This document shows positions 7,319 through 15,653 of a stretch of DNA of 15,686 nucleotides, one piece after another. The stretch's first letter is position 1; each line of letters starts with the position of its first letter. The notes under the pieces were generated by a model, which saw only the letters and a list, made by a program, of their open reading frames with translations, did not search any database and was not told the DNA's origin. The position numbers and the translations under genes were made by a program. Source of the stretch: an uncultured Bacteroidota bacterium (GTDB taxonomy: Bacteria > Bacteroidota > Bacteroidia > Chitinophagales > Chitinophagaceae); assembly GCA_903825065.1 (NCBI GenBank), contig CAIJZG010000252.1, forward strand, positions 1 through 15,686. Direction: 5' to 3'.

Positions 7319-7582
7319 TTATTTGCCATAGAAACTCATTACCGATTGCCATTGATGTAATGACTGAGGAGTAATTGATTCATCAAACAAATCCGCTTCA
7401 CCAAATAAATCAAACAATTGTTGTTCCAAATGATCAGCAACAAATGCTGGATTATGATTGCCTAATTTCTGAAGGCAGGAATTCATTTTTGCCAACTTTT
7501 CATCTGACAAATGATCGAAAATGTGTTGTTGCATTAATTGCCCAGTTGCATTCACCAACAATTCAGAAGAATTCGTTTTCAT
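7319..7582 (-). CDS. Small acidic helical protein, unknown function
   Basis: This 87-residue protein has no recognised family. It is predicted almost wholly helical, with amphipathic stretches (SELLVNATGQLMQQHIFDHL, DEKLAKMNSCLQKLG, AFVADHLEQQLFDLF) and an acidic patch EADLFDESIT near the C-terminus. It has no signal peptide and no membrane segment. I accept it as real because the amino-acid composition is protein-like, it starts with ATG, it fills the space up to five bases from the kinase stop, and the competing plus-strand frame (7375-7596) has a less protein-like composition. It lies 158 bases downstream of glgB on the same strand, but a probable terminator separates them. A regulatory link with the convergent kinase is possible but unsupported. 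Confidence 0.6.
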   Translation of the reverse strand: MKTNSSELLVNATGQLMQQHIFDHLSDEKLAKMNSCLQKLGNHNPAFVADHLEQQLFDLFGEADLFDESITPQSLHQWQSVMSFYGK

Positions 7583-7684
7583 GTTCGGGATTTTAAGGGT
7601 TAACTAATAAACACTTTAATACTAATACAATACAAAGTGACAACTAATTTTAGTGTTATGCTGTTTACCAAATTGTTAATACTT

Positions 7685-7731
7685 AAAAAGGTGCATAAAT
7701 TGGGGATAGCGAATGTGCTATCCCAACTTAT
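7685..7731 (-). terminator. Probable intrinsic terminator of glgB
   Basis: On the minus strand GCTATCCCAA pairs in inverted orientation with TTGGGGATAGC, leaving one bulged G, around the six-base loop GAATGT. The outer ATAA (7695-7698) and TTAT (7728-7731) extend the stem after a mismatch. A run of five T (minus strand, 7689-7685) follows five bases downstream. The element starts ten bases after the glgB stop. Confidence 0.7.
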
Positions 7732-7740
7732 GGAAGGCAA

Positions 7741-9681
7741 CTATTTTAAAACCACTGCGCCAAGGGCAGGTAATTGCAGTTTTATTTTATAACATTCTGT
7801 AGGCTTATCTACTAATTCAGAAGTTATGATGGGATTAAAAACATCCCCAGTTCCCCAAAATTCTTCACTATTGGTATTAAAGATTTCTTTCCATTTACCC
7901 TTACCATGAACATATATTTCCCAATCATGTCGTACAATTGGGGTAACGTTTAGAATAATCAATAAACTATCTTTTGGTTTCTTTCCTTTACGCATATATA
8001 CCAATACCGCATCACTTCGATGATTCAAATCAACCCATTCAAAACCACCGGGCTCATATTGTTTTTCATACAGAGCAGGCTCTGAACGGTAAAGTGCATT
8101 CAATTTCTGAACACAATTTTTCATTCCCGCATGACTTAAATGATTTAATAAATCCCATTGCAATTCACTTTTATAATTCCACTCACTTGTTGCACCAAAC
8201 TCATTGCCCATAAACAATAATTTGGAACCAGGATGGGTAAACATATAAGTATATAAAATGCGGAGGTTGGCAAATTTTTGCCATTCATCTCCTGGCATTT
8301 TATAAATCATCGGACTTTTCCCATGTACTACTTCATCATGAGATAAAGGCAGCATGAAATTTTCGTCATAGAAATACATCATGCTAAATGAAAACTTATC
8401 CTGTTGAAATTGACGATAGATTGGATCCAAATTAAAATAATCTAAAGTATCATGCATCCATCCCATCATCCATTTCATTCCAAAACCCAAGCCACCCTCA
8501 AAAGTAGGTTTACTGATCTTTGGCCAATCCGTTGCCTCTTCAGCAATGGTTTGAATATCTGGAAAATCGCGATACAGTGTTTCATTTAAATCTGTAATAA
8601 AAGCAATAGCTTCTATGTTTCCATTACCCCCATATTCATTGGGTTCCCATTGACCCGCATTGCGGCTATAATCGAGTCGTAGCATAGAGCTAACGGCATC
8701 TACACGGATACCATCGGTATGAAATTTATCACACCAAAAACGAGCTGAGCTAATTAAAAAGGATTTTACTTCTCCTCTTTTATAATTGAAAATATATGAG
8801 TTCCAATCGGGGTGAAATCCTTTACGCATATCTGCATACTCATAGGTATGTGTGCCATCAAACATAAATAATCCATGTGCATCATAAGGAAAATGCGATG
8901 GCACCCAATCGAGTATTACCCCAATGCCTGCCTGATGAAAAGCATCAACCATTGCAGCATAATCCTGAGGTGTTCCAAATCGGGAAGTCGGGGCAAAATA
9001 ACCCGTACCCTGATATCCCCAACTACCATCAAAAGGATGTTCCATTACTGGCATAAATTCCACATGTGTAAACCCCATTTCCTTTACATAGGGAACCATT
9101 CTCTCTGTAATTTGAGCATAGGTATTATATCGTTCTTCATCATTTTTATCTGGCCGCATCCAACTAGCCAAGTGCACTTCATATACCGAATAAGGAGCAT
9201 TTAAAGAATTGTGTTTCTTTCTATGCTTCATCCAATCTGCATCCTTCCAATCATATTCAGTTTGCCAGGTTATAGAAGCAGTATTAGGGCGTGTCTCCCA
9301 AAAATTTGCATAGGGGTCGCCTTTATCCAGACGAATTCCTTTAAAGCCATGCAGATGATATTTGTATGCTTCACCAGAACCAATATTGGGAATAAAGCCT
9401 TCCCAGATTCCAGAGTTGTCTAGTCTTACTTTTAAGGGATGAGATTCTTTATTCCAATGATTAAAATCTCCCGTTACGCTTAAGAAAGTAGCATTAGGTG
9501 CCCAAACAGCAAAATAAGTTCCAGGAGTGCCATTCACAGAAATCTGCTTATTCCCCATTAAATTATACAAGCTATAATGAGTGCCGTTCTGAAAATTTCG
9601 AATATCCTCATCCGAAAATAAAGAGTAGTTCCATACAGACTGATTGCTATCTACAAAATGAATCTCCTCGTATTTTTTCAT
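7741..9681 (-). CDS. glgB: 1,4-alpha-glucan branching enzyme, GH13
   Basis: GlgB cleaves alpha-1,4 chains and re-attaches the piece by alpha-1,6 linkage, creating glycogen branches in the cytoplasm. The 646 residues comprise an N-terminal CBM48-type beta domain (about 35-125, including FAVWAPNA and VTGDFNHW), a GH13 TIM barrel (about 165-535) and a C-terminal beta domain. Catalytic signatures are DWVPSHF (258-264), GIRVDAV with nucleophile D328, TIAEEA with acid/base E381 and LSHDEVVHG with D449. The extra N-terminal module of the roughly 730-residue enterobacterial enzyme is absent, as in the shorter GlgB class. Glycogen synthase, ADP-glucose pyrophosphorylase and phosphorylase genes are not present here, so the gene stands alone. 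The ATG at 9681 begins MKKYEEIHF and a candidate -7 box lies 54 bases upstream. Confidence 0.95.
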   Translation of the reverse strand: MKKYEEIHFVDSNQSVWNYSLFSDEDIRNFQNGTHYSLYNLMGNKQISVNGTPGTYFAVWAPNATFLSVTGDFNHWNKESHPLKVRLDNSGIWEGFIPNIGSGEAYKYHLHGFKGIRLDKGDPYANFWETRPNTASITWQTEYDWKDADWMKHRKKHNSLNAPYSVYEVHLASWMRPDKNDEERYNTYAQITERMVPYVKEMGFTHVEFMPVMEHPFDGSWGYQGTGYFAPTSRFGTPQDYAAMVDAFHQAGIGVILDWVPSHFPYDAHGLFMFDGTHTYEYADMRKGFHPDWNSYIFNYKRGEVKSFLISSARFWCDKFHTDGIRVDAVSSMLRLDYSRNAGQWEPNEYGGNGNIEAIAFITDLNETLYRDFPDIQTIAEEATDWPKISKPTFEGGLGFGMKWMMGWMHDTLDYFNLDPIYRQFQQDKFSFSMMYFYDENFMLPLSHDEVVHGKSPMIYKMPGDEWQKFANLRILYTYMFTHPGSKLLFMGNEFGATSEWNYKSELQWDLLNHLSHAGMKNCVQKLNALYRSEPALYEKQYEPGGFEWVDLNHRSDAVLVYMRKGKKPKDSLLIILNVTPIVRHDWEIYVHGKGKWKEIFNTNSEEFWGTGDVFNPIITSELVDKPTECYKIKLQLPALGAVVLK

Positions 9682-9735
9682 ATCTCAATTTCCAACTTTA
9701 TGTGGGTTAGTTACTCTTGTGATTAGGGAAGATAA

Positions 9736-9743
9736 CAAAACTA
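9736..9743 (-). promoter_or_regulatory. Candidate -7 box for glgB
   Basis: The minus strand reads TAGTTTTG, matching TAnnTTTG. It ends 54 bases before the glgB ATG. A degenerate TTTC occurs about 17 bases upstream in place of the -33 TTTG. A second, poorer candidate, TAAAGTTG, lies 11 bases before the ATG. The rest of 9682-9905 is AT-rich and includes a run of nine T (9806-9814). I see no confident promoter for the divergent gene at 9906. Confidence 0.4.
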
Positions 9744-9905
9744 AATTACTAGCCGAAGAAGAAATTTTATAAAATCAACTCTTCAAAACACCAATTTAGA
9801 TATTATTTTTTTTTAACATAATATTACAACTAATAATTTAGTTTAAACGGAACATATGATGGATTTTGCAACTAGCTAAATCCCATATCTAAACACCAAA
9901 ACGGC

Positions 9906-12677
9906 ATGAATAAACTAATACTTTTACTCATTTTAGTTTTTATAGGATTTAGTTACTCCTTTGCTCAAATCCCTAGCATCAAGGGAACCGTTTATGACAC
10001 ACTCAACAAACAAAATCTTGCCAATGCAGTAGTTTCAATTTTAAGACCAAAGGATTCTGTTCTTATAAAATTTGTAAGAACTGATGTCAACGGAAATTTT
10101 GAATTGAAAAATGTATTTGCGGGTAATTATATCTTAATGGTCTCCTACCCTAATTATGCTGAATATAATGATACCATACATTTTAATGCCGTCGCAGATA
10201 AGTCTTTAGGAATTGTTCCTTTAATTACTCGAGCCAATTTATTACAAGAAGTAATAGTAAAGCAACGTATATCCGCAATTCGAGTCAAAGGAGACACTAC
10301 AGAATATCGGGCAGATAGTTTTCATGTATCTGCCAATGCAGATGTACAAGAACTATTAAAAAAAATGCCAGGGATACAAGTAAATAGTAAAGGAGAAATC
10401 ACTACACAAGGTGAAAAAGTTAATAAGGTTTTAGTGGATGGAGAAGAATTTTTTAGCGATGACCCTGCAGTGGTTACAAAAAATTTAAGAGCCGATGCTG
10501 TTGACAAGGTACAAGTATTCGATAAAAAAAGTGATCAAGCAGTTTTTACAGGTATTGATGATGGACAAAAACAAAAGACCATTAATCTTCAACTAAAAGA
10601 AGATAAGAAAAAAGGATTTTTTGGTAAAGCCGAAGCTGGAACTGATTTTGATCATTACAATAATGGGAAATTACTCGCAAATGCTTTTAAAGGGAAAAGA
10701 AAAATAGCAGGATATATAACGCAGGATAATACCAAATTCGAAACCTTGAACTGGGATGAAAATCGCAACTATGCAGGCGACCCAAATACTACTACTGTAG
10801 TTAATGATGATGGTGGCGTAAATATAAATTGGAATGGAGATGATTTCAGTTGGGGACAAGGACTTCCAATATCAACCACAGCGGGATTACATTTTAGTAA
10901 TAAATGGGACCAGGATAAAAACAACACCAATAATACCTATCAATTTAATAAACTAAATGTTACTGGAAAAACTACCTCTATTATACAAAACATTCTACCA
11001 GATACCACTTTTACAAATACAACTGAACAAACTCAAGCAAATGAAAGAACCAGGCACAAAATAACCAGTATGTACGAAGTACAGATTGATTCATCCAGTT
11101 CTTTGAAAGTAACAGTTAAAGCATCTGATACCAAAAGTGCAAGCAATTTGAATTACTTGGGTAAGTCTATTAGCTCAGATAATAAGTTAATCAACGAAAC
11201 AGACAGAACCACTACTAATAATGATGATAGCAAAAATTTCAATACCACTTTATTATGGCGGAAGAAATTTGCCAAAAAGGGAAGAACAATTTCGGTGAAT
11301 ACTGATTTGACTTATAATAATAAAAAAGAAGATGGATTCTTATTAGCAAACAATCAATTTTTTGATAAAACAGGTAATTTGATCCGGCTTGATAATGTGG
11401 ATCAACGAAAAGAAAATCTGCAAACAGGAACAAGCATTAATTCAAATTTCACTTATACTGAACCGCTTTGGAAAAACACGTTTTTAGTTTTGTCTTATCG
11501 ACTTAATGTAAATAGAAACGATGCTGAGAGGAATACATTTAATAAAGACCCAAATGGTAAATACAATATATTAAGCGATACACTTAGTAATCATTATATT
11601 TTTAATACCATTGGAAATACTGGAGGATTTAATGTACGCTATATTGTGAAGAAATTCAATTTTGCAATCGGCACTGGTATTGGTACTGTAAATTATCATA
11701 TGAATGATATCAGAAAGAATGCTGATAGAAATGTTAGTTTTACCAATTTCACACCAGCCATTATTTTTAAATTTACACCTAAACAGCAAAGAAGAATTGA
11801 GTTTAATTATAATGGAACTACTGAGAACCCTACATTAAATCAAATACAACCTTTAATTGACAATATCGATCCACTTAATATTACAATTGGTAATCCAAAT
11901 CTCAAACAAGCATTCTTACATAATTTTACCTTTAGAGCGTCGGATTATAAGGTATTAAAAAGTAGGAATATCGGAATCAATATGGGATATACTTCTACCG
12001 ATAATGCCATTTCAAATAGTTCTTCTGTGGATAGTTTAGGCAGGAGAATTAATCAAGCAATAAACGTGACTGGTAATTATAATTTTAGATTAAGTGCAAA
12101 TTATGGTTTCGAAATTATCCCATCACTTCAATTAGGCTTTGATGTTGGACCTAATGTTAGTCAATATGTCAACTATGTAAATGGTCTCCGCAATGAAACA
12201 AAAACAACGGCCTCTTCATTCTCAATAAATTCTGGTTACTGGAGCGATAAATGGATCAATTTCTGGTTAAATTTTAATGCTAATTATAATAAATCAATAT
12301 CTTCTATCAGGCCGGATGTAGCAACCAATTACTGGTCCTATACCACTTGGAGTAACCTTCAGTTTAAATTTAAAAAACAAAAATTATATATTGATTTAAA
12401 TGCCGAATTAAATTTCTATCAGAAAACTACAGCATTTGCTAATCAGCAAAATGCTTATATATTAAACGCAGGCATAAGAAAAATAATTTCCAAAGATGAA
12501 AAATGGGAAACCAAATTTTATGTAAATGATATATTCAATCAGAATTTAGGTATTAATCGAAATATCAGTAGCAACTTTATTTCACAAACAACTACACAGA
12601 ATGTGAAGCGATATTTCATGCTATCCCTTATCTATAATTTCAGTAAAAATGGCAAACCAACAAGTATGGGCTTTTAA
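9906..12677 (+). CDS. TonB-dependent-receptor-like outer-membrane beta-barrel protein
   Basis: A signal peptide (1-20, cleavage after FSYSFA before Q21) sends this 923-residue protein to the envelope. Residues about 24-107 form a carboxypeptidase-regulatory-like beta-sandwich (IKGTVYDTLNKQNLANAVVSI, TDVNGNFELKNVFAGNY). Residues about 113-235 look like a TonB-receptor plug (ADVQELLKKMPGIQV, VLVDGEEFF). Residues about 240-923 form a barrel rich in aromatic, alternating strands with many Asn/Thr turns, ending in YFMLSLIYNF. This layout fits the Bacteroidota outer-membrane beta-barrel family (PF14905 type) rather than SusC: no SusD follows and the substrate is unknown. No TonB box is evident. The next gene starts 40 bases downstream and encodes a GLPGLI-family protein, a combination I associate with this phylum, so the two probably form one operon. 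Confidence 0.88.
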   Translation: MNKLILLLILVFIGFSYSFAQIPSIKGTVYDTLNKQNLANAVVSILRPKDSVLIKFVRTDVNGNFELKNVFAGNYILMVSYPNYAEYNDTIHFNAVADKSLGIVPLITRANLLQEVIVKQRISAIRVKGDTTEYRADSFHVSANADVQELLKKMPGIQVNSKGEITTQGEKVNKVLVDGEEFFSDDPAVVTKNLRADAVDKVQVFDKKSDQAVFTGIDDGQKQKTINLQLKEDKKKGFFGKAEAGTDFDHYNNGKLLANAFKGKRKIAGYITQDNTKFETLNWDENRNYAGDPNTTTVVNDDGGVNINWNGDDFSWGQGLPISTTAGLHFSNKWDQDKNNTNNTYQFNKLNVTGKTTSIIQNILPDTTFTNTTEQTQANERTRHKITSMYEVQIDSSSSLKVTVKASDTKSASNLNYLGKSISSDNKLINETDRTTTNNDDSKNFNTTLLWRKKFAKKGRTISVNTDLTYNNKKEDGFLLANNQFFDKTGNLIRLDNVDQRKENLQTGTSINSNFTYTEPLWKNTFLVLSYRLNVNRNDAERNTFNKDPNGKYNILSDTLSNHYIFNTIGNTGGFNVRYIVKKFNFAIGTGIGTVNYHMNDIRKNADRNVSFTNFTPAIIFKFTPKQQRRIEFNYNGTTENPTLNQIQPLIDNIDPLNITIGNPNLKQAFLHNFTFRASDYKVLKSRNIGINMGYTSTDNAISNSSSVDSLGRRINQAINVTGNYNFRLSANYGFEIIPSLQLGFDVGPNVSQYVNYVNGLRNETKTTASSFSINSGYWSDKWINFWLNFNANYNKSISSIRPDVATNYWSYTTWSNLQFKFKKQKLYIDLNAELNFYQKTTAFANQQNAYILNAGIRKIISKDEKWETKFYVNDIFNQNLGINRNISSNFISQTTTQNVKRYFMLSLIYNFSKNGKPTSMGF

Positions 12678-12717
12678 TACAGTAGAACTACTTGTCACCA
12701 AAATCAAAAAGAGAAAG

Positions 12718-13458
12718 ATGAAACAAATATTAATCCTAGTTTTTGCCATTTTAAATATTCCTTCATTTTCACAAACACAATTTATTACCAAAGGAAGAAT
12801 TGTTTATGAGAGATCAGTCAATCAGCACAAACCACTGGAAGAAGAAGGAAGCGATAATGATTGGTGGAAAGAAATGATGAAAAGTTTTCCTAAAATTGTA
12901 AAAGACCAGTATGAACTCAAGTTTAATGAAACTAAATCGGTTTACAAACTTGACAAAGAAAATACAGATAACAAATATATGTGGGGATCTAAACCAAATG
13001 AGTCTGATAATGTGGTTCATGATTTTAATAACCAATCAATTAGTATTCAAAGGGAGATTTTTGAAAACACTTATTTAATAAAAGATAGTTTACGAAACCT
13101 GGAATGGAGGATCACGCAAGAAACCCGTGAAATTGCTGGATTTGAATGCAAAAAGGCTGTTACAAAAATTTGTGATTCGGTAGTTATAGTTGCTTTTTAT
13201 TCCGACCAAATTCCTGTAAGTTCTGGTCCAGAAAGTATGGGGGGATTACCGGGTATGATATTAGGCCTTGCTATTCCAAGAATGTATACTACCTGGTTTG
13301 CTACAAAATTGGAATTAGTAGAACCTACTGTACAACAGTTAAATCCCATTCAAAAAGGGAAAAAGGTGAATTGGTTGCAACTGAATGCAGAACTGAAGAA
13401 AGGCATGAAAGACTGGGGCAAACAAGGACATCGGTTAACCTGGGGATTTACTTTATAA
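12718..13458 (+). CDS. GLPGLI-family secreted protein
   Basis: The motif MGGLPGMILGL (174-184) together with the preceding AFYSDQIPVSSGPES segment (159-173) identifies the GLPGLI family (PF09697, Porph_ging), which is found in Bacteroidota and has no established function. From the ATG at 12718 the protein has 246 residues, beginning with a signal peptide (about 1-18, ending SFS before Q19). A longer frame starting at 12649 overlaps the outer-membrane gene and would bury the signal peptide, so I reject that start. Purine-rich AAAGAGAAAG precedes the chosen ATG and could serve as a weak ribosome site. The centre holds the conserved-looking WRITQETREIAGFECKKA stretch (130-147). Two cysteines (C144, C152) could form a disulphide. 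The gene probably works with the outer-membrane protein encoded 40 bases upstream. Confidence 0.87.
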   Translation: MKQILILVFAILNIPSFSQTQFITKGRIVYERSVNQHKPLEEEGSDNDWWKEMMKSFPKIVKDQYELKFNETKSVYKLDKENTDNKYMWGSKPNESDNVVHDFNNQSISIQREIFENTYLIKDSLRNLEWRITQETREIAGFECKKAVTKICDSVVIVAFYSDQIPVSSGPESMGGLPGMILGLAIPRMYTTWFATKLELVEPTVQQLNPIQKGKKVNWLQLNAELKKGMKDWGKQGHRLTWGFTL

Positions 13459-13473
13459 AGTACACCCTTTTTT
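13449..13473 (+). terminator. Weak stop-codon palindrome plus T-run after the GLPGLI gene
   Basis: TACTTTATAAAGTA (13449-13462) is a perfect 14-base palindrome that includes the GLPGLI stop codon. It is followed by CACCC and six T (13468-13473), and a second run of eight T lies at 13481-13488. The stem is short and AT-rich, so terminator activity is uncertain. Confidence 0.35.
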
Positions 13474-13518
13474 CAAAACGTTTTTTTTCGCATATGATTT
13501 TCATGTAAAAATCCTCCG

Positions 13519-13527
13519 TAACTTTTG
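13519..13527 (+). promoter_or_regulatory. Possible -7 box for the GH20 gene
   Basis: TAACTTTTG resembles TAnnTTTG with one extra T and lies about 98 bases before the ATG at 13625. No -33 TTG precedes it at good spacing, so this is only a weak suggestion. Confidence 0.25.
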
Positions 13528-13564
13528 CCCTCAAATTGCTAAAATGAAATGAGCCTAAATAAAA

Positions 13565-13580
13565 TTTGATACCAATCAAA
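13565..13580. repeat. Short inverted repeat upstream of the GH20 gene
   Basis: TTTGAT and ATCAAA flank ACCA, making a 6-base inverted repeat 44 bases before the GH20 ATG. It lies between the weak -7 candidate and the start and could be an operator or a leader hairpin. In DNA this AT-rich it may also be chance. Confidence 0.3.
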
Positions 13581-13624
13581 ATTATTTTGGCGAATTGCAT
13601 GTAACCAAAATCAATAATTGACAT

Positions 13625-15538
13625 ATGAAAAAAACGTTGCTGCCATTAATATTGGCCTTGGGAATTTTGACGGCCCAATCACAAAATAAGTCAATACCTT
13701 CAGTTATACCAGTACCTGCCTCTTTAATTGCAAACAGTGGAACATTTACGTTAACAAGTAATACGATTATTTCAGTTTCTGCCGGAACTAGTAAGGAAAT
13801 TGATGGCATGAGCAATCAATTAGCCAAAGTGCTCCAAACAGCTACAGGTTTTGATTTAAAAATAGGCCAGGCGGGAACCGATAGCGGCATAAAATTAGAG
13901 TTGTTAAACACACCAAATGCTACCTTAGGAAATGAAGGATACCAATTAAAAGTAACACCAACAAGTGTGCTTATAAGTGCGAATAAACCTGCAGGAATTT
14001 TTTATGGCATACAATCGTTTATGCAATTATTGCCAAAAGAAATCGAAAGTAAAACAATAGTTAAAAATTTTTCATGGACTGTTCCATGCGTAACCATTGA
14101 TGATCAACCAAGATTTGGCTGGAGAGGATTAATGTTAGATGTGAGCCGTCACTTTTTTACAAAAGATGAAGTGAAAAAATTCATGGACGACATGGTAAAA
14201 TTCAAATTCAATTTATTACACCTTCATTTAACTGATGATGAAGGATGGAGAATTGAAATTAAAAGTTTACCCAAACTTACTTCGGTTGGTGCTTGGCGAA
14301 TAGAACGCAATGGCAAATGGGCTAATTCACCAAAAGCTGCTGATCCTTCAGAACCTAAAACTTATGGTGGATTTTATACACAAGAAGACATCAAGGAATT
14401 GGTAAAATATGGCCAAGACAGATTCTTAACCATCATGCCAGAGATTGACGTGCCAGGGCATAGTATGGCTGCATTAGCGGCATATCCTGAACTTTCTTGT
14501 ACTGGAGGTGAGCATACTGTTTATCAAGGCATCCCTTTTATGAATTGGCTGCCAGGAGGAACATTTGAAGCAATAGCAGAAAATGGACTTTGCCCTGCTA
14601 ATGAAAAAGTATATGAATTCTTAGATAAGGTTTTTACGGAAATTGCCCCACTTTTTCCATTTGAATATATTCATATGGGAGGAGATGAATGTGCTAAAAA
14701 TTTCTGGGCGAAGAGTCCCGCTGTACAAGCACTCATGAAAAGAGAAGGCTTAAAAACAATGCCTGAAGTGGAAAGTTATTTTGTGAGAAGAGTAGAAAAG
14801 ATTGTGAATTCAAAAGGTAAAAAATTAATGGGATGGGATGAAATTTTGGAAGGCGGTATATCACCTACTGCAAACGTAATGAGTTGGCGAGGTGTAAAAG
14901 GCGGTATCGAAGCTGCAAAATCAAAGCACTATGTGGTGATGTCTCCCACTACTTTTGCCTATTTAGATTATGTGCAAGGAGAACCTTTATTAGAAGCTCC
15001 TGTTTATGCTAGTCTGCGATTAAATAAAGTGTATTCATTCGATCCTGTTCCAGAAGGCATTGATGCAAAATATGTTTTAGGTGGACAAGGGAATCAATGG
15101 ACCGAGCAATTAGGTAATTATAGAAGTTTACAATACATGACCTGGCCACGTGCTTTAGCTATAGCAGAAGATGTATGGACACCAAAAGAAAAGAAAGATT
15201 GGAATAGTTTCGCTTCAAGGGTTGAAAAACAATTTGATCGCTGGGATGTTTCGGACGACAAATATTCAAAAGCCATGTTTGATGCAGTAGTTGAAGCATC
15301 TAAAGATGATAAGGGAAATTTGTATGCTAACTTAAGTACCGAGGTTACTGGTATGAGTATTTATTATTCATTTGACGAATCTAATCCAGATAATTATTAT
15401 CCCAAATATGCTAAGCCTGTATTAGTTCCAAAAGATGCAGCAACTATGAAAATAGTTACTTATCGTGATGGCAAACAAATTGGAAAGCAAATAAATATTC
15501 CGATTACTGAACTTGCTAAAAGAGTTCCTAAGAAGTAA
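13625..15538 (+). CDS. Secreted beta-N-acetylhexosaminidase, GH20
   Basis: GH20 enzymes remove terminal beta-linked GlcNAc or GalNAc from chitin fragments and glycoconjugates by substrate-assisted catalysis. The 637-residue protein has a signal peptide (about 1-19, no lipobox cysteine), a GH20b-type N-terminal alpha/beta domain (about 25-155, starting IPSVIPVPASL) and the catalytic barrel from GWRGLMLDVSRHF (165-177). Active-site motifs are LHLHLTDDEGWR (198-209), MPEIDVPGH (271-279) and HMGGDECAK with the catalytic pair D354-E355, then GWDEI (403-407) and QWTE (491-494). A C-terminal segment (about 560-625, SIYYSFDESNPD and MKIVTYRDGKQIG) resembles the chitobiase/hexosaminidase C-terminal domain. 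It is a single gene with its own strong terminator. No SusC/SusD pair or other glycosidase is adjacent, so it is not part of a visible polysaccharide-utilisation locus. Confidence 0.95.
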   Translation: MKKTLLPLILALGILTAQSQNKSIPSVIPVPASLIANSGTFTLTSNTIISVSAGTSKEIDGMSNQLAKVLQTATGFDLKIGQAGTDSGIKLELLNTPNATLGNEGYQLKVTPTSVLISANKPAGIFYGIQSFMQLLPKEIESKTIVKNFSWTVPCVTIDDQPRFGWRGLMLDVSRHFFTKDEVKKFMDDMVKFKFNLLHLHLTDDEGWRIEIKSLPKLTSVGAWRIERNGKWANSPKAADPSEPKTYGGFYTQEDIKELVKYGQDRFLTIMPEIDVPGHSMAALAAYPELSCTGGEHTVYQGIPFMNWLPGGTFEAIAENGLCPANEKVYEFLDKVFTEIAPLFPFEYIHMGGDECAKNFWAKSPAVQALMKREGLKTMPEVESYFVRRVEKIVNSKGKKLMGWDEILEGGISPTANVMSWRGVKGGIEAAKSKHYVVMSPTTFAYLDYVQGEPLLEAPVYASLRLNKVYSFDPVPEGIDAKYVLGGQGNQWTEQLGNYRSLQYMTWPRALAIAEDVWTPKEKKDWNSFASRVEKQFDRWDVSDDKYSKAMFDAVVEASKDDKGNLYANLSTEVTGMSIYYSFDESNPDNYYPKYAKPVLVPKDAATMKIVTYRDGKQIGKQINIPITELAKRVPKK

Positions 15539-15591
15539 ATATTCATTTCCTAGCAACCTCCCCAGCCAGATTCCACTAAATCGAAATCGGC

Positions 15592-15631
15592 ATCCCCTCC
15601 TATGCGCATGCGCAAATGAGGGGATTTTTTT
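15592..15631 (+). terminator. Strong composite intrinsic terminator after the GH20 gene
   Basis: Arms ATCCCCTC (15592-15599) and GAGGGGAT (15618-15625) make an 8-base GC-rich stem followed by seven T (15625-15631). The loop holds TGCGCATGCGCA (15603-15614), two copies of the self-complementary hexamer TGCGCA, which can form its own small hairpin. The element starts 53 bases after the GH20 stop. Confidence 0.88.
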
Positions 15632-15653
15632 ATTAACTTACATATTATTCGTT

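Noticed and set aside
7375..7596. Plus-strand open frame opposite the 7319-7582 gene
   Set aside because: Its composition is less protein-like and it has no plausible start context. The minus-strand frame is a better helical protein.
8875..9204. Plus-strand open frame of 109 codons inside glgB
   Set aside because: It is antisense to a firmly identified GH13 barrel. The residue pattern, rich in Ile, His and Cys, is typical of a shadow frame.
7319..9681. glgB and the small acidic gene as one operon
   Set aside because: A stem-loop with a following T-run sits ten bases after the glgB stop, and the gap to the small gene is 158 bases.
12649..12717. Upstream extension of the GLPGLI gene
   Set aside because: It overlaps the end of the outer-membrane gene and would place 23 polar residues before an otherwise clear signal peptide.
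9906..15538. Polysaccharide-utilisation locus formed by the outer-membrane protein and the GH20 enzyme
   Set aside because: There is no SusD, no regulator and no second glycosidase. The barrel is not SusC-like, and T-runs plus a 166-base gap separate the GLPGLI and GH20 genes.
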